A stretch of 64,000 bases of DNA from Clostridium sp. C2-6-12 (GTDB lineage Bacteria > Bacillota > Clostridia > Clostridiales > Clostridiaceae): NCBI RefSeq assembly GCF_009928485.1, contig NZ_JAABNP010000002.1, positions 124,001 through 188,000 of the forward strand. The letters run 5' to 3'. Made by a program: the position numbers and the translations under genes. Below the pieces are notes generated by a model. The model was given only the letters and a program-made list of their open reading frames with translations, did not search any database and was not told the origin of the DNA. This document shows positions 42,516-50,914 of the stretch, in pieces. Position 1 is the stretch's first letter; every line of letters starts with the position of its first letter.

Positions 42516-43331
42516 ATGAAAAAGAATATTGTATTAATTACTTTAACTACTTTGGTTATATCTATGTTTGCTATTGGCTGTGGTACTCAAAAAGATTCAA
42601 CTTCCACACAAAAGGAGGCAGCTAAAACTTCAGAGCCTGCTATAGAATTAAATGTTTCTGCTGCTGCCAGTTTAAAAGAAGCTATGACAGATATACAAGC
42701 AGAATTTAAAAAAGTTAAACCTAATGTAACTTTAACTGTTAATTATGGAGCATCTGGTTCCCTTCAACAACAAATAGAACAAGGAGCTCCATGTGATATT
42801 TTTATTTCTGCTGGTCAAAGCCAAATGAAAGCATTAAAGGATAAAGCTTTGCTTCAAGACGATACAGTAAAAGATTTAGTTAAAAATGATTTAGTTTTAG
42901 TTGGCCCTAAGGATACTGCTATTACTAGTATTTCAGATTTAAATACGGATAAGGTAAAAAAAATAGCTGTTGGAGAACCTAAAAGTGTTCCAGCTGGAAA
43001 ATATGCTGATGAAGTTTTCGCAAGCCTAGGAATTAAAGATTCTGTAAACTCAAAACTTGTATTTGCTAAGGACGTAAAAGAAGTACTTGCATGGTCAACT
43101 TCTGGAAATGCTGAAGTTGGTTTTGTATATAAAAGTGATGCCTTAAGCAGCCCTAATTCAAAAATTATAGAAACCATAGCTGCTGATAAGCATTCACCTA
43201 TAACTTATCCTATAGGAGTAATAAAAGCTACGAAAAATCCTGATGCTGCAAAAGCATTTGAAGACTTTTTATTTACTGATACTTGTAAAGTTATATTTGA
43301 AAAATATGGTTATGGAATAGCAACGAAATAG
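42516..43331 (+). CDS. modA: Molybdate ABC transporter substrate-binding lipoprotein
   Basis: ModA (271 aa) captures molybdate outside the membrane. It has a lipoprotein signal peptide with lipobox 'FAIGC' (Cys about 22) and the ModA motifs 'LNVSAAASLKEAMTDI', 'NYGASGSLQQQIEQGAPCDI' and 'FISAGQSQMKAL'. I chose the ATG at 42516, since GGGG lies 7 nt upstream and this start gives a proper signal peptide; the frame opens five codons earlier. modB and modC follow on the same strand. It supplies Mo for nitrogenase and nitrate reductase. Confidence 0.95.
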   Translation: MKKNIVLITLTTLVISMFAIGCGTQKDSTSTQKEAAKTSEPAIELNVSAAASLKEAMTDIQAEFKKVKPNVTLTVNYGASGSLQQQIEQGAPCDIFISAGQSQMKALKDKALLQDDTVKDLVKNDLVLVGPKDTAITSISDLNTDKVKKIAVGEPKSVPAGKYADEVFASLGIKDSVNSKLVFAKDVKEVLAWSTSGNAEVGFVYKSDALSSPNSKIIETIAADKHSPITYPIGVIKATKNPDAAKAFEDFLFTDTCKVIFEKYGYGIATK

Positions 43332-43338
43332 CAAAAAT

Positions 43339-43369
43339 GGACAAGAGTAATAATAATTACTGCTTGTCC
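43339..43369 (+). terminator. Hairpin between modA and modB
   Basis: GGACAAG/CTTGTCC arms with further A/T pairs and a short T-rich tail. It probably lowers modBC expression relative to modA, as binding proteins are usually needed in excess. Confidence 0.6.
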
Positions 43370-43402
43370 GTTGTTTAAATTAGATTAGAAGGAGGAGTTA
43401 AT

Positions 43403-44077
43403 ATGGATTTTTCACCATTATGGATTTCAATAAAAACATCTTTAGTTGCTACAGTTATTACATTCTTTTTAGGCCTCGTAATATCTTATTTAGTATCAAA
43501 TTTCAAAGGAAAATCTAAAGGGCTAATCGATGGATTATTTACCCTGCCTTTAATTCTTCCTCCTACTGTGGTAGGTTTCTTTTTATTACTTATCTGTGGT
43601 AAAAATGGTCCTGTAGGAAAGTTATTAGAACTCTTTAATACTTCCATAATTTTTAGTTGGAGTGCCACAATACTTGCAGCTGTAGTAGTTTCCTTTCCAA
43701 TGATGTATAGAACTACTAGATCTGCTTTTGAGCAAATTGATACTAACATTCTTTCTGCTGCTAGAACTCTTGGCCTTAGTGAATTTAAAATATTTCATAA
43801 AATTGCTATTCCACTAGCTATGCCCGGCATTATAGGCGGTTTAATCCTATCTTTTGCAAGAGCTATGGGTGAATTTGGAGCTACCTTAATGATAGCAGGA
43901 AATATTCCTGGTAAAACTCAAACAATGCCTCTAGCTATATTTTTTGCAGCTGAAGGTGGAGATATGGAAAAAGCAATGCTTTGGGTTTCAATAATCGTTC
44001 TCTTATCCTTAGCTTTAATTGTTATTTTAAATTATTGGTCTGAAATTCAATTAAAACTTATTGGAAGGAGGAAATAA
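43403..44077 (+). CDS. modB: Molybdate ABC transporter permease
   Basis: ModB (224 aa) has five or six membrane helices and the EAA loop that docks on ModC: 'AARTLGLSEFKIFHKIAIPL' followed by 'AMPGIIGGLI'. 'MGEFGATLMIAGNIPGKTQT' is a ModB hallmark. AAGGAGGAG precedes the ATG. It ends 2 bp before modC, so they are translated together. Confidence 0.96.
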   Translation: MDFSPLWISIKTSLVATVITFFLGLVISYLVSNFKGKSKGLIDGLFTLPLILPPTVVGFFLLLICGKNGPVGKLLELFNTSIIFSWSATILAAVVVSFPMMYRTTRSAFEQIDTNILSAARTLGLSEFKIFHKIAIPLAMPGIIGGLILSFARAMGEFGATLMIAGNIPGKTQTMPLAIFFAAEGGDMEKAMLWVSIIVLLSLALIVILNYWSEIQLKLIGRRK

Positions 44078-44079
44078 AG

Positions 44080-45129
44080 ATGTCACTTCAAATAAATATA
44101 GAAAAAAGATTTTCTTCTTCTTTTAACTTAAAAGTAAATTTTGAGCATGAAAAAGGTATTTTAGGCTTTTTAGGTTCCTCTGGTTCTGGAAAAAGCATGA
44201 GCTTAAAATGTATATCTGGTCTTGAAACTCCTTCAAGTGGGAAAATAATTTTAAATGATAAAACTTTTTTTGATTCAAAGAATAAAATAAATTTAAGCCC
44301 TCAAAAGAGAAAAGTTGGCTATTTATTTCAAAATTATGCCCTCTTCCCTAACATGAATATAATTGAAAACATTGAAATTGGTGTTTCTAATTTACCTGAA
44401 GCTAAAAGAAGACCTTTATGTATGGAATATATTGAAAGATTAGGTCTCTTAGGACTTGAAAAACATTATCCATGGCAGTTATCTGGAGGGCAACAACAAA
44501 GAGTTGCTTTGGCAAGAGCACTTATAACAGCTCCTGATATATTGCTTTTAGATGAACCTTTTTCTGCTTTAGATCAACATCTTAGAAATAATTTAGAAAA
44601 GGAACTTATGTCTATATTGAAAACTTATAAAGGTGATGTTATTTTTGTAACTCATGATATAGCTGAAGCATATAGAGTTTGTGACCATATCATAGTATAT
44701 GAAAATGGAACTGCTTTAGAAAAAAGAGAAAAAAAGGATTTATTTAAGTCTCCAAAATCCCTTACTGAAGCTATTTTGACAGGCTGTAAAAATATTTCTA
44801 AAGCAAAAAAAATAGACAATCATACTATTTATGCTGAAGATTGGGGACATGAATTTAAAGTAAATAATGAAGTTCCTGAAGCTGTTACACATATATGTAT
44901 AAGAGCTCATGATATGGAAGTTTGCAGCACAGATAATTGTGAAAATACATATTTTTATACAGTAGAAAATATTGTAGAAAATCCATTTGAATTTACTTTA
45001 TTCATGAAAAATAAGGAAGACCTTCTTTCAAGCCAAATCGAATATAAACTCGAAAAAAAGAATATGAATTTTAAAATAAACGATACTGTTGCTCTTACTT
45101 TTCCACAAGATAATATATTTTATTTTTAA
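44080..45129 (+). CDS. modC: Molybdate ABC transporter ATPase
   Basis: ModC (349 aa) drives transport: Walker A 'GSSGSGKS' (about 33-40), signature 'LSGGQQQRVALARAL', Walker B 'ILLLDEPFSALD' and the switch 'FVTHD'. A C-terminal region of about 110 residues is TOBE-like ('CIRAHDMEVCS') but divergent. It is the last gene of modABC and converges with the gene at 45168 on a shared terminator. Confidence 0.95.
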   Translation: MSLQINIEKRFSSSFNLKVNFEHEKGILGFLGSSGSGKSMSLKCISGLETPSSGKIILNDKTFFDSKNKINLSPQKRKVGYLFQNYALFPNMNIIENIEIGVSNLPEAKRRPLCMEYIERLGLLGLEKHYPWQLSGGQQQRVALARALITAPDILLLDEPFSALDQHLRNNLEKELMSILKTYKGDVIFVTHDIAEAYRVCDHIIVYENGTALEKREKKDLFKSPKSLTEAILTGCKNISKAKKIDNHTIYAEDWGHEFKVNNEVPEAVTHICIRAHDMEVCSTDNCENTYFYTVENIVENPFEFTLFMKNKEDLLSSQIEYKLEKKNMNFKINDTVALTFPQDNIFYF

Positions 45130-45146
45130 ATATAACTTAAAGTAAA

Positions 45147-45185
45147 ATAGCCAGAAGAACTATTGTATTAATTCTTCTGACTATT
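45147..45185. terminator. Bidirectional terminator between modC and the coiled-coil gene
   Basis: TAGCCAGAAGAA/TTCTTCTGACTA form a 12-bp stem with one mismatch. The right arm covers the last codons and stop of the convergent gene. T-rich sequence on the plus side and A-rich on the other allow use from both directions. Confidence 0.7.
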
Positions 45186-46724
45186 ATATTTTCTTATATT
45201 ATCTATTATTTCCTTTTCTACAAGATTTATATTAGTCTTTCCAATATAGCCAAATTCACATTTATTAAATTTAATGTAACTCATAGCTTTGTGAAAAGTT
45301 GAATGATTCATATATTTAGTATAGAAAAATATATAATCACAATTATTTAAAATACTTATATCAAAATTTTCATTAAATCCATTTAAGGTTCTTATTTCTG
45401 GATACTTTATTCTGAATCTACGCCTCCATTCCTTATCCCCACCTATTATTATAATTTTCTTATTTTGAATGTATTCATATAAATTAATCTCTAAATCTTC
45501 TATATGATTTTCTTCAATTATGCTAAGCTCATATTCTCGTAAAGCCTCTATTTCTGTCCTTAAATTCTCTTCTTCTTTTAATTTCTTTTCTAATTCCTTA
45601 ATTTTATTTTCCATTTTTTGAAGTTCCTGCTTATGAAGATTATTCAAACTATTTATTTCATATGTTAAATTTTTTTCATTATTTTTTATTTCATCATTTA
45701 ATTCCGTTAACTTTGTTTTTAATTCATTATTCTCATTTTTTAAAAAGCTTACTTTATGTTCTATATCCTTTAATTCATATGTCAATGATTCATTACTATT
45801 TTCAACATAAGAATTTCTTGTAGCTTTGTATTCATTAATGATCATTTGAATAAATATTCCGCTAATAATACTTGAAACTATTTTCTCTGGGTTTTTATCT
45901 TTTGTTGCTCTATAATAAGATAATATTATTTTATCTATATTAATAAAATTGTTATCTAAAAAAATATGATTTATATCAATTTGGTTAGTTGCAAATAAAT
46001 CTTCAAAAAAACTCCCTGAATTACTAATATCTATATTTCTATTAGTTATAATGTCTTTATAATTTGATATTGCTCCATATTCCCTTTTTATTAATGATTT
46101 TATTTCTTGAATTTGAAGTTTATATCGATCTAATTCTAATTCAACATTTTGATTTATTAAGCTTCTAAATTCAAAATCTTCAATATCACTTAAAATTGAA
46201 GTTACAAAACCATGATCCACTTTTTCTGGTGATAAGTATACAGCTAAATATAAATATATGGCCGCATCTAATTTAGCTTCCATATTCCTTGTTATTATGT
46301 CCATTTTAAGATATTTATTCTTTAATTTTTCCTTATCGAATTTTCTAACTGTATTAAAAATAACAGGATAATATTTTCTAAAAAGTTTGATGATTTTATT
46401 TCTTATAGAATTATCACTTTCAGCCAACAAAAGAATCCCTAACACTTTTCTTGCATAAAATTCATTTTCAAAGGTTCCTTGTTTAATAACCACATGATTT
46501 GCACAAGGCGAATCAATTACAGCATTATAGTATTTCAACGGATCACTATTATATACTTTATCTACTTCCTTTCTCATTTCTTTATTATTAGCTATACCAA
46601 GGCTTATATTAGAAAATATATAATCTACTAATATATCACTATTAATATCCCATTGGTTACAAATAATTTCTGAAAAATAAGTTATATTCATTTTACTTAA
46701 GTTTACCTCTTCAATTTGCTCCAT
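45168..46724 (-). CDS. Coiled-coil protein with DUF2325-like C-terminus
   Basis: I cannot name this 518-aa protein. Residues 1-300 are helical without known motifs, about 310-395 form a long coiled coil, and the last 110 residues ('KIIIIGGDKEWRRRFRIKYP', 'LNNCDYIFFYTKYMNHSTFH', 'GYIGKTNINLVEKEI') resemble DUF2325, a Rossmann-like domain. The ATG at 46724 is set by GGGAGGTG; GTG three codons earlier is unlikely. It lies between modC and the second anfO-like gene, in the direction of the nif genes. A regulatory or metal-handling role is only an inference from place. Confidence 0.7.
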   Translation of the reverse strand: MEQIEEVNLSKMNITYFSEIICNQWDINSDILVDYIFSNISLGIANNKEMRKEVDKVYNSDPLKYYNAVIDSPCANHVVIKQGTFENEFYARKVLGILLLAESDNSIRNKIIKLFRKYYPVIFNTVRKFDKEKLKNKYLKMDIITRNMEAKLDAAIYLYLAVYLSPEKVDHGFVTSILSDIEDFEFRSLINQNVELELDRYKLQIQEIKSLIKREYGAISNYKDIITNRNIDISNSGSFFEDLFATNQIDINHIFLDNNFINIDKIILSYYRATKDKNPEKIVSSIISGIFIQMIINEYKATRNSYVENSNESLTYELKDIEHKVSFLKNENNELKTKLTELNDEIKNNEKNLTYEINSLNNLHKQELQKMENKIKELEKKLKEEENLRTEIEALREYELSIIEENHIEDLEINLYEYIQNKKIIIIGGDKEWRRRFRIKYPEIRTLNGFNENFDISILNNCDYIFFYTKYMNHSTFHKAMSYIKFNKCEFGYIGKTNINLVEKEIIDNIRKYNSQKN

Positions 46725-46864
46725 TAAATTCACCTCCCGTTATATTTTGTTTTTATGAATTTATAATTTCAGTCAATAAATAATTTATAATTAGCAGTTT
46801 ATATCAAAAATCCAAAAAGATATTTCAGGAAAGTTCAGCACTGTGGCATAGCCGATTATTTTAT

Positions 46865-47506
46865 CTATCTATTGTGATTTATTATTAATATATAATCATT
46901 TTCTCCAGTTTTTGAAGCTTCAAAATTTAAATTCAGTCTTTCCAATTCACTTTCTAACCAAAATGGAATATGACTGCAAGTAACTACTAATTCCTTAAAT
47001 TTATTTTCTAATAAAAATGGTTTTAACACCCGCTTAGTTGTAATTCCAATATTAGCTTCCTGTAATTTTTTTAAATTTAAAGTATAGTAACCACTACTAC
47101 CAATCTCCTTTGGTAAAAAACTTTCTTTTTCATTGTCTGTTTTTACATTATTAATAATTTTAATTTCTTCCTCCTCTTCCAGCTCCTTTTCAAATACATA
47201 TTCAAGAGTTTCATATTGATCCCCTTCCATTTTCCAAATGCTTACTCCAATATTATCTAGAAGCATATATATTAAATTAGGAATTTCTTTAGCAACTAAT
47301 ACCTTGCAATCCTCTAAAGCATTTGAAATTTTCAGTGCATCTAATCCTAAATTATCTTTTTCCATTACTTGAGTAAAATCAAACTCAGTTTCCTTCTTAA
47401 GTTTCCAACTATTATTATCTTTTGTAAAAATTCTTACAAATCCACTTTTATTAAAATCTGCAATTTGCTCAAGGCTATTTACGTATAATGCAATTTCTTT
47501 CTTCAT
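46865..47506 (-). CDS. anfO: AnfO-family nitrogenase accessory protein, copy 2
   Basis: This 213-aa protein is a divergent paralogue of the product at 40326: 'IALYVNSLEQIADFNKSGFV', 'RIFTKDNNSWKLKKETEF', 'CKVLVAKEIPNLIYML', 'VSIWKMEGDQYETLEYVF' and the C-terminal 'LVVTCSHIPFWLESEL' align with copy 1. An acidic, variable linker lies near residues 118-130. AGGAGG precedes the ATG. The gene has a leader with two hexaloop hairpins and a terminator, as nifH has. Its function is unknown; in other organisms AnfO goes with the Fe-only nitrogenase. Confidence 0.75.
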   Translation of the reverse strand: MKKEIALYVNSLEQIADFNKSGFVRIFTKDNNSWKLKKETEFDFTQVMEKDNLGLDALKISNALEDCKVLVAKEIPNLIYMLLDNIGVSIWKMEGDQYETLEYVFEKELEEEEEIKIINNVKTDNEKESFLPKEIGSSGYYTLNLKKLQEANIGITTKRVLKPFLLENKFKELVVTCSHIPFWLESELERLNLNFEASKTGENDYILIINHNR

Positions 47507-47551
47507 GTTAAACCTCCTCGCCTTTTATTGTATTCAAATATTTATATAAAC

Positions 47552-47603
47552 AAAAAAGTCTAATTCCTATACCCTTAAGTATAAAAATTAGACGCCATAG
47601 TCT
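47552..47603 (-). promoter_or_regulatory. Two-hairpin attenuator in the anfO copy 2 leader
   Basis: Minus strand: hairpin 1 AGAC-[TATGGC]-GTCT (47603-47590), hairpin 2 TATAC-[TTAAGG]-GTATA (47583-47568), terminator GTCTAATT/AATTAGAC plus six T. Layout and hairpin 1 flanks closely parallel the nifH leader (ATAAAGRC...GTCTAA), but the loops begin with T, not A. Confidence 0.5.
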
Positions 47604-47726
47604 TTATTTAATAATGTTAATTTATGAGTAATATAATCAATTTTGCTTAATCCCTTACTTAATTATAAATTTTTGTGCTCTTATTATCAATATTTTTAGT
47701 AAAATAATTTTGTATTTATATTTCAA

Positions 47727-48218
47727 TTACTTTCTAGCACAATTACTTGCTTGTCCAGTTAATATTTCTAAACCATGGTTTAATTCCGTTATTATATATT
47801 CTAAACATTCTGTTACTGCCTTTGGACTTCCTGGCAAATTGATTATTAATGTTTTATTTCGTATTGTAGCAGTTGCTCGACTTAACATTGCTCTTTTAGT
47901 AAATTGCATGCTATAGGCTCTCATAGCTTCTGGAATACCTGGAACAATTCTTTCACCTATTGCCAGGGTTGCTTCTGGCATGCAGTCTCTTGGTGAAAAG
48001 CCAGTTCCTCCTGTTGTAAGAATAAGATCTGCAATATTTTCATCACAAATTCTCTTCATTTCAGAACTCAGCATTTCTTTTTCATCTGGTAATACAATCA
48101 TATGTATCACTTCGTATCCATTATCTTCAACGATTTTTTTAATAACAGGCCCACTTTTATCTTCTCTTTCGCCTGCATATCCACTATCACTAGAGGTAAT
48201 TATTGCTACTTTGAACAT
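47727..48218 (-). CDS. mogA: Molybdopterin adenylyltransferase (MogA/MoaB type)
   Basis: This 163-aa protein should adenylate molybdopterin before metal insertion by MoeA. Family motifs are 'LILTTGGTGFSPRDCMPEAT' and 'LIINLPGSPKAVTECLEYI', with substrate-binding 'GGTG' and 'PGSP'. It starts within the MOSC gene (13-bp overlap) and is last in the cofactor-gene series. Confidence 0.93.
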   Translation of the reverse strand: MFKVAIITSSDSGYAGEREDKSGPVIKKIVEDNGYEVIHMIVLPDEKEMLSSEMKRICDENIADLILTTGGTGFSPRDCMPEATLAIGERIVPGIPEAMRAYSMQFTKRAMLSRATATIRNKTLIINLPGSPKAVTECLEYIITELNHGLEILTGQASNCARK

Positions 48219-48637
48219 ATTAATTCATCTCCTACTTTAATATTTCCGCCATGTATAACCTTAGCAAAAACACCTTCTCTTGGCATTATACAATCTCCAA
48301 CTCTATGAAATATCTCACAATGAGAATGGCATTGTTTACCTACTTGAGTTAATTCTAATACAACATCATTACATTTAAATTGAGTTCCAATTGGCAAAGT
48401 TTTAAAATCAATACCTTCTACTAATAAGTTTTCTCCAAAGTCTCCATCATGAACATCACCACCATTAGCATTAAAATCAACTACCTTATTATAAGATAAT
48501 AAACTTACTTGTCTATGCCAATCGCCACCATGTGCATCATTTTCTAGTCCAAACCCTTCAATAATATTGCATTCACCTATATTTTTCTTTACTGTACCTC
48601 TTTTTTCACTAATACATATTGCAATAACTTTTCCCAT
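48206..48637 (-). CDS. MOSC-domain protein
   Basis: The 143-aa single-domain MOSC protein has the family cysteine region 'ELTQVGKQCHSHCEIFHRVG' and 'CIMPREGVFAKVIHGGNIKV'. MOSC proteins handle sulfur for molybdenum cofactors, usually through the conserved Cys. Its overlap with mogA suggests that it acts on molybdopterin or its metal-bound form. AGGAGG precedes the ATG. Confidence 0.92.
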   Translation of the reverse strand: MGKVIAICISEKRGTVKKNIGECNIIEGFGLENDAHGGDWHRQVSLLSYNKVVDFNANGGDVHDGDFGENLLVEGIDFKTLPIGTQFKCNDVVLELTQVGKQCHSHCEIFHRVGDCIMPREGVFAKVIHGGNIKVGDELICSK

Positions 48638-48691
48638 TTGTATTTCCTCCTAATTAAATTAAACTTTAAATTGTTGACTGTTAACTGGGTT

Positions 48692-49672
48692 TCAACCACC
48701 AATTTGAGACATGGTATGCTTCTCTAAATCTTCTAATATATTTTCTTCTAAAAAATTATTTTTTAGAGGTTTATTGTATATTGTGTTTTGTATAATACGA
48801 ATTAGATCTTCTTCATTTATTCTATTTCTTACTAAAGCTCTTAAATCTGTCCCCTTATCATATTGTAAACATGTTTTTAGAAAACCTTGAGAAGTTAACC
48901 TCACTCTGTTACAGCTATCACAAAACTTATGAGTAACTGCACTTATAAATCCTATTTTTCCTTTAAAATTATCTATTGTATAATAACTACTTGGACCATT
49001 TCCCAAAGGTTTATCATATGGTGTTATTTTCCCAAGTTTTTCTTCAATAATTTCTTTTATCTTATCTTCACTTATTCCTTTCATATCTTTCCCTAAGCCA
49101 ATTGGCATAAGCTCTATAAATCGTACACTAATATTATTATTTTCTGCTAATTTTATAACATTTAAAATGTCTTCATAATTTTCTGCTTCAAGTGGTACAC
49201 AGTTTATCTTTATATTCAATTTATCGTACTTAAGTGCTTTATTAATTCCATTCATCACTTTCTTTAATTGACCAACCCTAGTTAGCTTTTTATATTTATT
49301 CTCATCTAAGGTATCTAAACTTATATTAATTGCATCTAACCCTGCTTCGACTAAAGATTCAATTTGCTCTTCTAATAAAATGCCATTGGTTGTTAAAGTT
49401 ACATTATCAATTCCATTTATATTCTTTATTTCTTTAATTAAATACGATAAATCCTTTCTAACTAAAGGTTCACCACCAGTAATTTTAATTTTGCTTATTC
49501 CTATTTTAGAAAAAACTTTACATAAAAAGATTATTTCTTCATAAGATAAGATTTCCGTGTGGTTTGCCCATGTTATTCCTTCTTCAGGCATACAATAAAC
49601 ACATCTTAAATTGCATCTATCTGTAACTGAAATTCTTATATAATCTATTTTTCTATTATATATATCAATCAT
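48692..49672 (-). CDS. moaA: GTP 3',8-cyclase MoaA
   Basis: MoaA (326 aa) is a radical SAM enzyme that starts molybdopterin synthesis from GTP. The N-terminal cluster motif is 'DRCNLRCVYCMPEEG' (Cys about 20, 24, 27) and the C-terminal one 'HKFCDSCNRVRLTSQGFLKTC'. The protein ends in Gly-Gly, as functional MoaA proteins do. It overlaps mobB by 8 bp and has a good AGGAG. Confidence 0.97.
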   Translation of the reverse strand: MIDIYNRKIDYIRISVTDRCNLRCVYCMPEEGITWANHTEILSYEEIIFLCKVFSKIGISKIKITGGEPLVRKDLSYLIKEIKNINGIDNVTLTTNGILLEEQIESLVEAGLDAINISLDTLDENKYKKLTRVGQLKKVMNGINKALKYDKLNIKINCVPLEAENYEDILNVIKLAENNNISVRFIELMPIGLGKDMKGISEDKIKEIIEEKLGKITPYDKPLGNGPSSYYTIDNFKGKIGFISAVTHKFCDSCNRVRLTSQGFLKTCLQYDKGTDLRALVRNRINEEDLIRIIQNTIYNKPLKNNFLEENILEDLEKHTMSQIGG

Positions 49673-50177
49673 TTATAAACTCCTTTATGTATTCAAGCAA
49701 TGTACTTATGATTTCATCAATATTATTTATATTAATGTTCTTTATATCTTCAAATTCTGTTTCTATGTCAGTTATAATTGCTATTAATGTTTCTTTTTCA
49801 CATACATAATTAGAAGAAACTGACTTCCTTACAATTTCAAATTTAGGATATTTTGATTGCTTAAAACCTTCTAACAAAATAATATGAGCCTCAGGAAATA
49901 ACTTAATAATATCTTTTTCCGAAATATCTTCTACATCCTTAACTAACATAAACTTATTTTTTGAAAATATAGCCGTTCCATATGCACCAGCATCTTTATG
50001 CTTATAGGAATCTGTTCCTTCTACATCTGCCTTAAAATCGTGTCCATCATGCTTAATAGTGGCAACTTTATACCCCAAGCCTACTAATCTCGGTATTATT
50101 TTAGTTATTAAGGTTGTTTTACCCGAATTTTTTATGCCGCTTATTCCAATTAAAATAGGCTGCTTTTTATTTGTCAT
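49665..50177 (-). CDS. mobB: Molybdopterin-guanine dinucleotide biosynthesis adapter MobB
   Basis: MobB (170 aa) binds GTP and assists MobA in making the dinucleotide cofactor. It has the P-loop '[13 protein letters not shown]' (about residues 10-22), '[11 protein letters not shown]' and '[14 protein letters not shown]'. I chose the ATG at 50177, within the end of moaC, since GTGGAG lies upstream and the extra 30 codons in the open frame run through moaC. Overlap with moaC is 11 bp. Confidence 0.92.
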   Translation of the reverse strand: MTNKKQPILIGISGIKNSGKTTLITKIIPRLVGLGYKVATIKHDGHDFKADVEGTDSYKHKDAGAYGTAIFSKNKFMLVKDVEDISEKDIIKLFPEAHIILLEGFKQSKYPKFEIVRKSVSSNYVCEKETLIAIITDIETEFEDIKNININNIDEIISTLLEYIKEFIND

Positions 50178-50649
50178 TAATAAATTCTCCACTTTTTCCA
50201 CCTGTTTTCTTAACCAAATGAATTTCCGAAATTTCCATAGTTTTATCAATGGCTTTGCACATATCATAAATAGTTAACAATGCAATATTTACTCCTGTTA
50301 GTGCTTCCATTTCAACTCCTGTTTTCCCATCTATCTTAGCTGTGCAAATTGCTTCTATATAGTTATTTTCTTCATTTACTCTAAAATCAATTGTACATTT
50401 ATTAATCATTAAAGGATGACACATTGGAATTAAATCTAAAGTCTTTTTACAAGCCATTATGCCAGCAATCCTTGCTACTCCAAGCACATCACCTTTTTCT
50501 ACTTTGTCATTTAAAACAGCCTCAATAATTTCCTTGTTAACATATATTTTACCTTTGGCTATTGCTGTTCTTGATGTTATTTCCTTTTCCGATACATCAA
50601 CCATAACTGCATTTCCTTTTGAATCAAAATGAGTTAGTTTGTTTTCCAT
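50167..50649 (-). CDS. moaC: Cyclic pyranopterin monophosphate synthase MoaC
   Basis: MoaC (160 aa) completes the step begun by MoaA. Typical motifs are '[19 protein letters not shown]', '[19 protein letters not shown]', '[11 protein letters not shown]' and '[20 protein letters not shown]', with the catalytic Lys and His in the last two. The ATG at 50649 has AAGGAAG at proper distance; another ATG lies three codons upstream. It is first of a moaC-mobB-moaA-MOSC-mogA series. Confidence 0.96.
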   Translation of the reverse strand: MENKLTHFDSKGNAVMVDVSEKEITSRTAIAKGKIYVNKEIIEAVLNDKVEKGDVLGVARIAGIMACKKTLDLIPMCHPLMINKCTIDFRVNEENNYIEAICTAKIDGKTGVEMEALTGVNIALLTIYDMCKAIDKTMEISEIHLVKKTGGKSGEFINDK

Positions 50650-50914
50650 GACATACACTTCCTTCTTAATTTTTTTCTATAAATAATGTTGCTTTTTAAC
50701 CTTATTTATAATTTCATAATATGACTGGCTGTACAAGTTAAAAATATACTTACACCTTCTTAATGTCAGCATATTCTAATATGGCTTACCATAAATATTG
50801 TGAAGAATAGATATTCTAAACCATATTACCATATATATTCTTCAGAATATTTGCTAATAATGCGGGTTTAGGAACTTATATCTTAATTCAAACAATAAAT
50901 TAATATATTTTATA

